A stretch of 64,000 nt of DNA from Epiperipatus broadwayi (GCA_028023455.1 JAQFVV010006341.1:64001-128000); one strand, 5' to 3'; positions 12,830 through 25,335 are shown, counted from the stretch's first letter. Numbers and translations are program-made. The notes: generated by a model from the letters alone, not told the origin.

Positions 12830-13330
12830 TTAAAAAAATTTCTTGGGATCTAGTTTAGACTTCAGTTGGCCATGCCATTTCTAACCTCATAACGTGTTCA
12901 ATGATATTAATAATATCTGTTTGTTCTCTCATTTATAAGTTGCTCTTTGTCAATCTCATCATACATCTATCCATATTTTGCTGTATAGTCTATCTTTGCA
13001 TATATAATCATAAATATGTTGGCATACTTCCATTACGTATTGCTTTTATGAGAAGGACTGTATTCATGATTAAATCTATGACCAGTTTCATCTGTTATGT
13101 TTCAATCTGTCTTTGTAATTATTATTATTAATCTGTATGGAAGAAAGTCATTGAACATTATTTTAATCTTATTAGCTTTTAACTTTAATCATACTGTCTT
13201 GACTTCTTGTGTTATATTAGGTCTGAAGCATTATAAAAATAGCACATCATTTACAAAATCTTGACTTACGTAATCTTCACTTATTTCATATTCACTTAGT
13301 GTTTTTTCACAAAACTGTTGTAAAAATGTT
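12830..13330 (-). pseudogene. RTE-like LINE reverse transcriptase fragment, antisense
   Basis: Conceptual translation of the minus strand, read through frameshifts and stops, gives in order: a degenerate catalytic-motif region DFVNDVLFL (13234-13263, in the place of the usual FADDxxL box); LKANKIKIMFND (near 13147-13180, matching the KTKxMFN segment that follows the catalytic box in RTE/BovB-type LINEs); and a C-terminal segment with MREQTDIINIIEHVMRLEMAW (12865-12940), matching the usual RxxTxxxDxxxRIxxLKWxWAGH region. The order matches the 3' half of a LINE ORF2. The catalytic aspartate pair is damaged and many stops are present, so it is dead. No 3' tail or target duplication was identified. 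Confidence 0.7.
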
Positions 13331-13339
13331 TTGGAAAGA

Positions 13340-16250
13340 TGGACTCAATCTGAAATATATTTTTGCTTTGATAATCTTTTATCATTTCCATGTAATTTAA
13401 TCACTCTTAGTGCATTTTGAAAATGTTCAGAATTTGACAATATTCAAGTTGATACTGTTAATGCTTCAAAGGCATAATCATAGGAAAATTTGTTACAGTC
13501 AAATGCTCTCCTAATCTATAAATACAGTGCAATGTGGAAATACTTACTACTTGAATATGATTTTGTGCTATCATGTTTTTGAATGACAGAATTCTCGATG
13601 GATGATTGAGTAAAATATATATAGAGAACTGATAGATACTAGGTTATATAATGTGGTTATTATAGAAAATAACACAAAAAAATTAAATCCATGAAGTAAA
13701 TATTCTATTATTGAATGAATATTTTGATAAGTTAACTTTATTGATATAAAACATAAGTTATGCATGAGAATTTAGAATGAAAATAAGTTATAAACAAGAG
13801 TTATTTTTGATTAATTAATGTTAGTTCAAGATGACCTAGTAAAGCTAATCATTATTTGTCACATTGTGGTCACCTAAGTTAGGAGAGTTAATATGAAAAG
13901 AAATATATAAAAGTGAAAATAATTATGTTTTGATATTTTACTATTTTTTGTTAAACAAAATTATATAGAATTCATCAATTGCAATATTATTACAATTCAT
14001 AACATTTAAATATAAATTTTAGGCTTTTTACATTTTAACCAAAGAATAACTCTTAATTTAATTATAATTTTAGTTGTTTCAATAGCACAAGTGATAGTGG
14101 CATGAATCTCTTTCTCCTTTTGTATTATTTCTTTGATTGATGACTTATTCTTTTCAAACATTTTCTCACTTAATGAAAGAATTTTACAATTTTTGGGGGA
14201 TTTATTGCTCATTGTACTACAAAACATTTTTTAGAAGATGATATTATATCCTAATATAATGAAAAATTTTGAAAAAAAAGAAAAAGAAAAAATTTGTTAT
14301 AAATGCTTATAATTATGATACTAAATTGTACTTAAAATGTCCAAGAAAATCAGATTCAATAAATTTGCATTTGAGATTTGAGAATAGTACATTTAGTGTG
14401 GAAAAAAAAAAGCTGGTGTTGTATTGATATGTAAAAAATTTAATAAGTTTATGATTTGCAATGTTTTTATTGTTTGTTTACATTTTTTTGTTTATTTACA
14501 TATTATTTTATTTTATGAATATTGCATTGTATAATTGAAATCATGTAATTTGCTACAGTGTATATCAAGACCTCACTACTATTCCAACCTTTTCCAATCT
14601 TTTTTTTACCTTTAACAATATTTCTTTATGGAGTTTTAAAATATGTTTTAATGTATTGTGAAAATTTTGACTGAAAAAATATTTTTTTATTTGTTTAACT
14701 AATAGAAATAAAATAATTCATTTTGTTGATGATTACTTTGTAACAAAAAGTCAAATAGAAATAAAAAATCGACTTAACAAAACTAAGAAATTATTTATAA
14801 ATCATTAAAAAATTGATTTTTAGCTTAATAAAAGAAATAAGAGTGAGGAATTTTCATGAAAAGATTTTCAGTAATAAAAATTGAGCATCTCATTTGCTTT
14901 AATACATTGTAAAAATGACTTGATGTTTAGTAATAATTTTAAAATATAGTTTTACATTAAATAAGCATGTTTATAGATTATTTTCAGGGACCTTACTGTG
15001 TATCCACCTATTTTGCTTATGACTGACATTTATGTTCTTACTAAATTTGACTAATATTTTTCAATGTACATAGGATTTTTTTTTAACATATCAAGCTTGT
15101 AACTTATTTAGCTAATCATTTAATATTGGCCAGTAAATGGATATCCATCACCTTCAAACTACTTGTAAATCTAGCATTATCTTCTCTTTAACTGGTATGA
15201 CTATTGAAGAGGCCATTGCCCTACAGTTGTCTATTTAAAGACTATTTATACAAGATTGTGAAACATGTGCAAAGTTTACAAATAACACAAAGAAGTGTGG
15301 AAATATTTAAGAAGGAGATAGCTGGATGAGGTATGAGAAGAAATAATGAATTCTAATGCAGATTTATATTACTTAAATAATTGTAAAAATTAAAGAACTT
15401 AAATAAAAGTAGATTTTGATGTATAGATTGAAAAGATGATAATGAATGGAGCAATCCTTGAATTGATACTTGGAAATAAGCATTCTCAAAAGAGATTTTG
15501 AGGTGGAATGATGAAATAAGGAAAATGGCTGAATTGTCAAGGGAAAGATTCAGTTTGTGATAATGTTTATGAACCCTCTTGCAATGATTGGCAACTGCTG
15601 TAAATAAGTCAGCATAAATATGTAATAATGAACTACCAGAGAAAAAGGAGGCTTTAAAATTTTATTATTCTCTAAACATGTGTGTATACATATTTTTAAT
15701 TTGTGCAAATTAATTTTTTTTCCATCATTTTAATTACATATCCCTTCTAACAAACCATGAGAATGTCAATAAATAATATATATTTAACAAAAAAAAAATT
15801 ATTTAATATAAATTAAATTTTATAATTATATTTTTAATAAACTTAAAATTAAATTACAACATATAACTTGTGTTGAACACACATATAAATGAGTTGCACT
15901 TTCACATGATTTTTAAAAAATTAATTAACTCCTACAAGTTCATAGTTTTGATTAAATAGATGAGTTAGTTCTATTGTATGTTAAAAAAAAAATTGTTTTC
16001 ATATAAATTAAATTTGTCTTTTCTAATTTATTATACTTTTATTATTATTTTTTTTTTGTCACACTAAGTGATTAAAATTGCTAAGGTTATAGGAGTAAGT
16101 TCCTATAAGGATATAACAACATTAAACAAGGCGTGATGTGATGTATTGTGGTTTCTCCTTAAACGAAGTCAAGAATATCTCAGCAATTATGTCCAGATAA
16201 ACCTGTTAGCCACTTTATTTTCCATTCCCCTCTAAATTTTCCTGTTTTCT
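13340..16250. other. AT-rich non-coding stretch
   Basis: No exon or element recognised. The part nearest 13340-13500 may include more of the adjacent antisense LINE, too decayed to delimit. Contains poly(A)/poly(T) runs and many short AT-rich open frames without motifs. Confidence 0.45.
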
Positions 16251-16254
16251 CCAT

Positions 16255-16350
16255 ACAGTAGTGCCACCTTGTGCAAACCAGAGTAATCAATGGATGCCCT
16301 GTTTAATAGCAATTATGTGCTAGTATAAGAGATGGTGATCATGTGATGTT
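16255..16350. repeat. Remnant of inverted-repeat family 1
   Basis: Contains cagagtaatcaatggatgc followed later by agagatggtgatcatgtga. Both are blocks found in the palindromic elements at 21003-21966 and 49291-49612 (agtaatcaatggatgc and atggtgaccatgtgatg). The element is truncated and internally deleted here. Confidence 0.5.
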
Positions 16351-18240
16351 ATAACAACATATTGTAAAAACAAGTAATTATTTTGTTGATGTGCCAATAG
16401 CTGAATCATATGTAAATACATACAGAACTACATTTGTAGAAAGATATGAGAACTGATGGAAAGTATTGATAATTTTGTTGGCTTTAAATATTGCAGGATG
16501 AGTGGTTAGAAAAAAACATTTTTGAATCAATTGTTTGTCTTCCAAAGCTTAAACAGTTCTTGATATTAATATATGCTTATAAGAACTCTTAAGTATAATT
16601 AGTCATTTCTTATAGTTTGAAATCATGGAAGTTTAGGAAAACTTATTAAACTATAGATGTATAGCTATATATTTAAAGTATTCTTAGAAAATCAATATTA
16701 AATTTATCTTCCAACCATGAAAGTTTAGTAATCATTTATTTAAAGAAGTTAGTCTTAATATAAATTTGTAACTGATGTTGAGATTTCTGAAAGAATGAAT
16801 TTTTTAGTGCTAATGTGCACAGTGTATCCAAGTTAAAAGGTGACTGATTCTCTATCCAAGCTGCCTGCAACCCTATCTCTAAATCAATGCTTGTATTACT
16901 TAATGACATAATTTAGTTAGTTATCTGAACAACATGAAATGTGAGAATGTGTTTCATACATTTGTAGATTATCTTCAGTGCTCTTTCTGCCATAATGAAA
17001 TCTTGCATATCATTTAAAAACATTTTTACAACTCATGACATGGTTTGAATCATTTCAAACATTTCAATAGCAATTTTACTCAATTTAAAATAAAGCTTAA
17101 TGTTAGCCTTTGATGTTCTATCATGGATTCAGATATTAAACTGTTTCATTTCATGTCATAAGTCATGATTTGGACATGCTAGTGTCTTAAAATTTTTGTG
17201 TTAAATAGTTACTATGTAGCACATGCATTGATTCAGGGATGGCATTGTAAGCAGCTTGGGGAGAGAATCATTCATCTTTTCAATGGGACCCAGACACATA
17301 TACAGACATTTATGTTGTAACATGCACTTATCATTCATCTGTAGTATCTAATCATAAATAAAGAAAACATTTAAGAATCATTTATATTTAAATAGTTAAG
17401 TTATATTAAAAAAAATACTGTATGGTATATTGAGTAAAAATAAATTCAAATTCAGAAGGAATGCAAGAGTGAATGTGTATATTATTTAAGTTAAAATAAA
17501 ATAATATATTAACTTTATCATATTGAATAATAATAAACTTTGTTTTAATTATAAAGAAATTCACAATTCAGAGCCAATTTTAAAAAGAACATGTTTGGTA
17601 AAAAAAAAAAAAATTTTTTACTTGGGAAGCTATATATATATATATTACGTGCTTTCTTTTAATATTTTACGAATTTGACATACAAACCATAATGCACTTC
17701 AAGTAAATATTATGGAGAGTGTATGAGCCCTTCTTAATTAATATTCATAAGAATAAATGAAGAATAACAAAAAAATAATAATTTTTTTAACATGGGAAAT
17801 ACTATGCTGAATAGTTTGAAACAGTTGATGTTCGGATATAGATATGAACATTAATATCTAAAAGGAAATAGTTGGATATCATCTAAGAACAATGTACATG
17901 GAGATATGGATCACTGTTATCATCATGGGATTACTTCAGAGAACATCAAAGAAAATGAAGCTGTAATTACAAAATACTAAAGATGTTGCCTATAATAACA
18001 AACTCTAATATAAGTATATGATTTATGAAAATTATCATTAAATTCACCATTTAATTTTTTTTTAAAAATCTAAAACAATATATTGTTTATATATATTATT
18101 CAATACAAATTTAATAAATAGATCAAGTAATTAAGACATGAATTGATTAATATTAATAATTTTAGTAAAATAATCTAAAGAATATATGTAATATTTATTT
18201 TTTTTAAAAAATATATGTAATTAATTTTATGGAAAGCTGT
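16351..18240. other. AT-rich non-coding stretch
   Basis: No gene recognised. A relatively GC-richer patch near 17230-17330 has no identifiable affiliation. Confidence 0.45.
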
Positions 18241-18244
18241 ACTT

Positions 18245-18450
18245 GATCTAAAAGATGTTTTTAAAAAACAACTTTTATGGTGCTAATATGCATATTAAAA
18301 TATTTAAAGTATAGATTACAATTAAACAATTTAATCCAAAAGATATTTAAAAAAACAAAACAACTTTTATGGCGCTAAAGATCGTATGTACTAACCAATC
18401 CTTTTGTTATGATTGTGAAATATGCATTAAAGTATAGATTGCAATTAAGG
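18245..18450. repeat. Imperfect direct repeat
   Basis: Two diverged copies of a unit are visible. Each has aaaagat-(g/a)t-tt-aaaaaacaa-cttttatgg(t/c)gctaa, followed by atatgcatta and aaagtatagatt-(a/g)caattaa. One starts near 18250, the other near 18338. Function unknown. Confidence 0.6.
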
Positions 18451-18594
18451 AATTGCAATGTATCCAGAATAGATCATAATACAATTATACATGACTAATA
18501 ATAGCATTAACGGAGGATGGTCAAATAGTAAAAAATCTTGATAAATTAATTGGTAATTATCAAATAAGAGATGAAATATAAAAAGGGAATGGTA

Positions 18595-18846
18595 TATAAA
18601 ATTACTTGTAGAAGCTGCTGCATGGTTTTTTATGGACATACAGGGAAATAATTAGATGAAAATGCAAAAGAATATAATAATGCTATTAATAGAAAAGATG
18701 ATAAATCTGCCTTATATATTCATTATTTAAAATATGGACATAAAATAGATTGTGTTAAAAATATAAGTCCTTTAAATAATATTAAAGAAACTGATAGAAG
18801 ATATATGAAACCAATTACATTAATTATAACAAAAATAATTGTATGA
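18595..18846 (+). pseudogene. Penelope-like element GIY-YIG endonuclease fragment
   Basis: One reading frame runs 83 codons from 18595 to TGA at 18844, interrupted by a single TAA at 18649. The translation opens YKITCRSCCMVFYGHTGK, which fits the start of a GIY-YIG nuclease as found in Penelope-like retroelements (usual pattern YxIxCxxCxxxYxGxTGR). It continues with NRKDDKSALYIHYLKYGHKID, fitting the conserved S-A-L-x-x-H-x-x-x-x-G-H-x-I-D/N-W block, and then a basic TDRRYMKPITLIIT end, in the place of the E-x-x-x-x-R-x-x-x-E-x-x-x-I segment. In this family the domain sits at the C terminus and nicks DNA for integration. The reverse transcriptase that should lie upstream was not recognised, so this is a 3' fragment. 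The conserved final Glu appears to be lost. Confidence 0.75.
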
Positions 18847-19384
18847 ATATATATAAAACATCTATTAATTTGACTAATAATTGGCTAATGATAAATGAAT
18901 GGAAGATTATTTAATATACATTTACACAGGTTTTTGTTTGTATATCTTGAAAATATTGTATGGTTTTAATAGGTTATAGTCAATTTTATAAAAAAAAGAT
19001 AGATGTCGCTATGTAGATTCTTATTAATAATGCGTTGAAGGTGAAACTATTCTATATAACAATTTATTTAGGCTGAACGCTTTCAGAGTTTATTTATTCC
19101 ATAATCATAGTCTTGTAGATTGTCAATGTTATTATATGCAAATATATGCAAAACTATTTTTTTTATATTATCCATTTTCTGGAAATGGTGAAGCAAATGT
19201 CTTTCCTGTTTATAGAGTTGTTGTCACTGGTAATAAAACAAGCTTCTTTGATTTTTCTCTTGATGTTATTCCTCTCTGTATACAGTATATCCTTATTGTA
19301 AATTAGTTAAAGCATTATTGAAAAGAGCAAAAATTAATATTTGCTGAAAAGAGCTTTTTTGTGTACAATTATTTTTGTTACATT

Positions 19385-19515
19385 TTTATTTACCATTGTC
19401 AAACTCACTCCACTCACAGCTTTGACACCATTCACCTCAGATAAATACAATAATGATTATTACTAATCATTTTCTAAACTAGAGATTATCTCTAGCACAG
19501 ATATAAACTTTAAAC
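19385..19515. repeat. Fragment related to the 63.5-64.0 kb TIR element
   Basis: Shares cacagctttgacaccattcacc, tattactaatcattttctaaactagagatt with the interior of the element at 63523-63958 (cacaactttgacacaaaccac, ttattagtcctttactagactagagatt), in the same order and spacing. A partial, diverged copy. Confidence 0.5.
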
Positions 19516-19519
19516 CTCA

Positions 19520-20592
19520 GTTAAAGATTAATATATCTGATTTTTTAATTTTAAACATACACATACATGGAGTTATATATATATTTGTTGCTGTTATATA
19601 AAGATATTTTATTTTATATCTGTTGATTTATTTTTAAATTTACAATTGTTAAATTTAATTTTTGTGTTATCATGTTAATAAACTTGTATATTATTATTAA
19701 TCAATGCATCATTTGATTTACCTATTTTACAAATTACATTACTTATGAAATATTGATTCAAATACCCCAAACTACATATTCATTAGATAATAATCTTTTC
19801 ATTGAATTATTTTACTAAATAAAATATTTATCAACTTATAAGCTCATTTGTGCTTACAAATACATGAATCTGTAATCATCTGGATTATTATTATAAATTC
19901 ATTTGCGGGCAAAATTAAAGTTAAAGCATTATGTAAGATATAGTCACATATAATTATTTTTGATTTTTTTGTTTTAAATTATTATTCATTATATTTTGGT
20001 GAGTGAACAACATGTTAGCTAATTTTAATAGTGATTTAAGATGAAAATATTTGTTATAACTGAACTACAAAATCATGTGACCAGTGAAGTCATGTTATCT
20101 GTGCTATACGTGCGGATATGTACATTTTTATTTTTGTTGCCCAATTTTAATAGGATACATTATCAGTTACATTTTAGCATGCTCTCTGTATTATCTATTA
20201 TTATTTGTCCTTTGCATTTTGGCTGCCTAATTGCCCATATAGTCCGTTAGATCTTGTTACTCAACTGTGAAATTTGATAAGTTGTGTACTATTGCATTTT
20301 GGCTTCCCAAATCTTGGAGCATAATGAAGCTAAATCTTTGTCTATTACAATATATATATATAAAGCTATATAATTACAATTTTGTTGAAAATCAATATTA
20401 ATTTATTAACTAATTATAAAAGTTAAATTATTTATTTAAAGTTGTCAAATTTACACCTATTAATATAAATTTGTCACAGACATCAAAATTGTTGAAAGGA
20501 TTGATTTTATAAAGCTAAGTAAAATCTGCCTGCACTGTATTTAAACATATGATTGATTTAATTTTAACAATATATAATTTATGATATAATTT
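19520..20592. other. AT-rich non-coding stretch
   Basis: Nothing recognised. A short phrase, gcattttggct(g/t)cc, recurs near 20215 and 20294. The open frame at 20041-20250 shows no domain. Confidence 0.4.
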
Positions 20593-20644
20593 TAATCAGA
20601 CACATCAAATTAAAGCTATAATCAGACACATCAAATTAAAGCTA
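20593..20644. repeat. 26-bp unit tandemly duplicated
   Basis: taatcagacacatcaaatta + aagcta occurs twice back to back (20593-20618 and 20619-20644) without mismatches. A small recent duplication. Confidence 0.9.
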
Positions 20645-21002
20645 ACTATAATTAACTTTTAAAGCATACACATATAATTATTTATACTTATCAAATTGTA
20701 TTTAATTTCTCATTTACATTATTTTTATTAAAATTTGGTATGTATATATTTAGATTGCTGCTTTAAATGAAAATCTGCCAAGTAAAACTTTCCAAATATT
20801 TAGAAATAAGTAATAAAAAAATTTCAAAGGTCCTCAATTATAGCAGTATGCTAAAAAAATAATGTAAATAGCAAATATCGTTTATTGATATTTTTATTAA
20901 AATTTGGGTCTACATTCTTTATAGTTCCATACTTTAAAAATAATTTTGTCTCTGTGATGCTTTAAACAATAAAGAATAGCACTTTTAAAATAAAAATCTC
21001 TT

Positions 21003-21966
21003 TAAGCCAATAAACATCACAAGATCACCATTTCCTATGCTTGCTTATAACTATTATTAAAACAGGCAAAAACTCACTATATGTATTACCACACAGCAAG
21101 CTAGAATAATCCATGGATGCCACAAGGTTTGCGCATAAAATCCCCACCTAATGCCTACTTGTGGACTTCATCAATGAGGAGCCTTGGATCTGAGACCACT
21201 GCACCTAGATCTTAAGATCTAATGCAACTCTCCAGCAGCCACCTTTTATCTCTACTTAACTACAAAACTATGAATTTCAAATTGAAAACACCTTAATATT
21301 TTCAATCCAAGCCCATCAGCTTATATAGTCATATAGGTCTGAGCTCAGTTCAGTGCCCATACATTTTGGTGTCTTTGGTTCTTATAATAACCATAGCCAC
21401 CAATATCCTATTAGGCAGGATTGGTTTTAAACCAATAAACATCACACCATTTCCTATGCTTGCTTATAACTGTTGCTGTGTGGCAATACATGTAGTGAGT
21501 TTTTGCCTGTTTTAATAACAGTTATAAGCGAGCATAGGAAATGGTGACCATGTGATGTTTATTGGCTTAAAACCAATCATGCCTAATAGGATATTGGTGG
21601 CTATGGTTATTAAAGAACCAAAGACACTAAAATGTATGAGTACGGAACTGAGTTCAGACCTATATAACTATATAAGCTGATGAGCTTGGATTAAGAATAT
21701 TAAGGTGTTTTCAATTTGAGACTTATAGTTTTGTAGTTAAGTAGAGATAAAAGGTGGTTGCTGGAAGCTTACATTAGATCCTAAGATCTAGGTACAGTGC
21801 TCTCAGATCCAAGGCTCCTCACTGCGGAAGCCACAAGGCAAACTAGTCTGGGGATATTGGATGAATAGGCACTAGATGGGGATTTTATGCACAAACCTTC
21901 TGGCATCCATTGATTATTCTAGCTTGCTGTGTGGCAATACATATAGTGAGTTTTTGCCTGTTTTAA
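21003..21966. mobile_element. Nested palindromic (foldback) element, family 1
   Basis: The left part (21058 to about 21440) is complementary to the right part (about 21550 to 21966). The outermost pairing is aacaggcaaaaactcactat against atagtgagtttttgcctgtt, and further blocks pair almost to the centre. The terminal block appears three times: inverted at the left, once in the middle (about 21480-21515) and once at the right end (21923-21966). In addition, 21003-21057 is complementary to about 21514-21570 (catttcctatgcttgcttat against ataagcgagcataggaaatg). The layout therefore suggests nested copies of one inverted-repeat unit. No transposase is present. Blocks of this family recur at 16.3, 49.3-49.6 and 62.4-62.6 kb. 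The right arm near 21810-21860 holds a damaged version of the TGATGA/GAAA motif described in the findings. Confidence 0.85.
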
Positions 21967-22749
21967 AAATCTTTCTGAACTTAACTAGAAATTTCTATGA
22001 AATAAATAACTGTACATATGCATGTATATAGAAATATCTGCCATTACTCTGATTGTTTAAATATGTTTTTATATATCTTTGATGACAAGCATTATAAGGC
22101 GAGGCCATTCTTATTTGTTGTCCATTGCTAAGCAATTTCAAATAAGTGGCATTGTTATATTGAATAGTTTTCTTGATATGTGGGTGATATAATTTATTGT
22201 ATATTGTCTCCAGTTCATATGATGTGGTGGATTTTTGAATTATCATTCTGATGTAGATTTAAAAGATATTAAAAGAAATAATTTTCATATTCAGTTGTTA
22301 TAATTTAAATTTCGACTATTTGATTTGGATTATAGTTCAGTTAATTTAAATTTCATACTTATTTGTGATTGTAGCTCTCAATCGTGTTCTTGGACATTTT
22401 AAAAAATGTAGATAAAATTGCCCCATATTAAAATTTTATTTAAATGTGTGTAGAACAAATATTGAATTAAAAAGAGTTATGTAAAATAAAATATTTATTT
22501 TCTTTCTCCAGTCTTTATAATAGTTCTAATTTATTCTATCAGACATGCAGTATTACCTGAAAAGTATTTATATTGTGTGATCTATCTAATTATGGATTTA
22601 ATCTGAGGGCATTTTGTTTGCTTTTATAATGATTTTCACAGATGAATATATAGAAGCAAAAATAAAACTCAAATTATACTTCATTTTATTATTTTGCAAT
22701 TTTTTTTAATTTTATTAAGAGTTACACCTATTAAAATAAAAAAAGTTTT

Positions 22750-23410
22750 ATGCAGAAAATCACACATTTTAAAAGGAATGGACTAACCTTATTTATCACA
22801 AAAAAATAGTAATTCAATGTGCTTATATATCTGGAAAATATTTCAGTTATTAAAGAACACAATATTAAGAGGCACTATTTGGCAAAACATGGGAATGAAA
22901 GAAATATTATAATAAAAAACTTGAAAAAGAGCTTCATCAAGTGATTGCCATGTTTTATAAAAAGTACAAACAAGCCAGAAAATTCTGTGATAGCAAGCTA
23001 CATCATTTAAAAAAAAAGAAAAGCAGATAATTAAAAACCATTTCTGAAGGGGAGTTTATTAAAGACTATATCCTAATTGTTGTAGAATTAATCTGACCAG
23101 AACATAAAAAGAAATTCAAGAATATACATATGTCGAAAAACTGTTACAAAGTTAAGGTGTCATTAAATATAGAACAATCATGAATAATAATAATGTTACT
23201 TCATTGTTAATTCACAAAAAATTATGGCTCTCATTCAAAAAGAGAAAGTTAAAATTGGCCTTCCAGTTGAAAAGGTTGCTCATTAGAAGTAAAATAATTA
23301 AATTTTTGGTCAAATGTAACAAGTTAATTTTTAAGTCGATAATTTTGTCCGGCCCACGAATATTAAATATCTAAATGGTTCTTGGCAGGAAAAAGGTTTC
23401 TCACCCCCTG
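22750..23410 (+). pseudogene. hAT (Charlie/SCAND3-like) transposase N-terminal fragment and 3' element end
   Basis: Translation from an ATG at 22750 gives FKRNGLTLF and then EHNIKRHYLAKHGNERN. The latter matches the NL(R/K)RHYxTKH half of a BED zinc finger in hAT transposases. After one frameshift come a lysine-rich linker and SEGEFIKDYILIVVELI, then PEHKKKFKNIHMSK, matching the conserved (T/S)EGEF(I/V)KxCxxxxAxxxxPExKKxFxxxxLSR segment just before the catalytic core. Stops interrupt it, the first zinc-ligand cysteines are gone and the DDE core is absent. The 3' end resembles a hAT terminus: ccggccc, then tcttggcaggaaaaaggttt, and a final tcaccccctg. That is CAGGGGGTGA inverted, at 23401-23410, flanked by gtttaaat. 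The 5' terminal repeat was not found. This is an internally deleted, inactive copy. Confidence 0.75.
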
Positions 23411-23554
23411 GTTTAAATGTATTTTACCTTTATATATCTATGACAAGTGAGGGTAAGATGACACCAGTCTTATGCTGGTTGTTATTAAGCAATTATAAAT
23501 AAGCAATGCAGTTGTATTGTAAAATCCTAATGATATTTATTTTTTCTCATACTG

Positions 23555-23568
23555 CACACACACACACA
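23555..23568. repeat. (CA)7 microsatellite
   Basis: Seven CA dinucleotides in an otherwise AT-rich context. Confidence 0.9.
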
Positions 23569-23779
23569 TTATTTAATAATTGTTTAAAATTTTTTTTCAT
23601 TTGATTTTAACAGTGATATTTCTTATAGCCAATAAATATATAACTGCCGTATTTATTTATTTAGTGTGTAGATTTTTTTTGACAACTTAGTTATTAACAC
23701 AATATCATAAAGGAACCTGTAGATTCCAACCAGAAGATGGAATCATGGATGGTTTTATTAAGTTCTTCAATTCTGTCAC

Positions 23780-24110
23780 TGCAGCCATAAATTCATAATT
23801 TGTATTTGATCCCATGAGGGCTGTGATCATGGGCTATCATGAATCTGTTGATGAGACTTCATTTGGATATAGGAAGAACAAATCTAGCTGGATCTGAAAG
23901 AAAAAAAATATTTACAATATTATAGTTTCATGTTTTGTACCATAATTTTTTGATTGTAGATTCTTGATTTAACATCTGAAAGCAAGATCTTGATTTGAAA
24001 TGAGTTTAGATGGTAAAACTCTGTCATGACTTATTGGCAAATCTGATTTGGTTAACATTTTGGAAGGACTTCTTTGTGAATAACATTACTGAATAGTTTT
24101 GCCTTTTATA
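23780..24110 (+). repeat. Dispersed repeat, copy 2 (pairs with 11140-11520)
   Basis: Contains aatctgttgatgagacttca then taggaagaacaaatctagctgg, and further on agatcttgatttgaaatgag and attggcaaatctgatt, in the same order as at 11.1-11.5 kb. The internal hairpin seen in copy 1 is decayed here. The element class is unknown. Confidence 0.55.
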
Positions 24111-25240
24111 ATCTATGGAAGCGTACTATCATCTACCCAATTTATTAGATTGATATGAATGGAACACTAAAAAAAGAAATTTGCATTCTGCTTTGTTGGG
24201 TTTAACAGTCTGGCATATAAGATTGTCACCCTCAGCAGTATCAGTAATAGTTTTTTTAGAAGTTATTTCACATAATCAGACTCTATGACTGAATCTTGTA
24301 AAATTTTGCTTCTTCATAATCTCTCTCCATTGCTATCTTCTGGCATCATCTAATGAATTTAGAAGTTGGTCAGCAATATCTGGATTATTGATAGACAAAA
24401 ATTGGTTAAAACAATCATTATTGGTTTCCAACTTGGAATGAATTACTTTTGATATCCAAGAAGGATGGATTTCCTGGTAGCTATTATTATGGGTTTGTTA
24501 AACTTAAAATAATAAGAGAGTATTGTAGAAATTTTATTAATATTATTTTCAACATATCCAGCACAATATATCAACTCTCAATAGCTTGTTTTAAAATTCC
24601 ACCTTGAACAAAATCATTTTCAATTATAGGAATATGGATTACCAGGGGCTGATTAGATTTAATTTGTATTATGGAGAAAATTGTCTAAAATCAGTACTTT
24701 ATTAGGCAATGATAAACCATTTTTTGCCAAAACAAAACATAAATCAGCAATTTTGTTTCTATTTTCCATCTATCTTAATAAAATGTCTTTCTTTTTTGGG
24801 ATCCTAAAATAAGTGCATATTATTTAAATTCAGCCATTCTAAAAATTGACAACTTGCTTAATCCTAATTTACCCATTCATAAAGATTACTGAGAATTGAA
24901 ATCTATAAATGCTGATGGTGGAAGAAAATCAGGAAGATGTGGGTGGGACCAGTTGTATTGAAAAGTTTGTAAACATTACATACATAAAAATTATCTATCC
25001 CAAATGATGAGTGAAATATCATATGACCTATCTTCAATAGAAGTTGTTTGCTTTATAAAATGATTTGAAACAAAAGTAGTCATACCATACATTCAATCAA
25101 TAATGAATGTAAATCCAGGAATTTTAAGAAATGTTAAGAATGTAATATAGGGAGATTTGAACACAGGTTTTCAACCTCTCTTCAGCTATCCACTCCCATC
25201 TCATAGAACAAATATACATGATCATACACATAAAAAAAGA
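24111..25240. other. AT-rich stretch, unresolved
   Basis: No gene recognised. Composition is slightly GC-richer than the average of the window, and it is likely old repeat material I cannot classify. Confidence 0.35.
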
Positions 25241-25335
25241 TAAATGATTTTCAGTATATGTACTTCATGCTGAGCCAGTACTTGTCACTTGGTCCAGATC
25301 ATCATCTCCCATATACATATAAAATCAGTGCTGTT
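25241..25335. repeat. Short dispersed repeat shared with 63640-63720
   Basis: atgctgagccagtacttgtc followed by agatcatcatctcccatata resembles atgctgaatcagcactcatt followed by agatcataatctcttacaca at 63.66 kb. A diverged partial copy of the interior of the 63.5 kb element. Confidence 0.5.

Noticed and set aside
12901-13131. 76-codon hydrophobic frame as a membrane protein
   Set aside because: Shadow of an antisense LINE; hydrophobicity reflects T-rich DNA.
20041-20250. 69-codon open frame
   Set aside because: No domain, no splice context, composition of chance AT-rich frames.
23180-23374. 64-codon lysine-rich frame as a gene
   Set aside because: Lies inside the hAT element between its transposase remnant and its 3' end; no motif.
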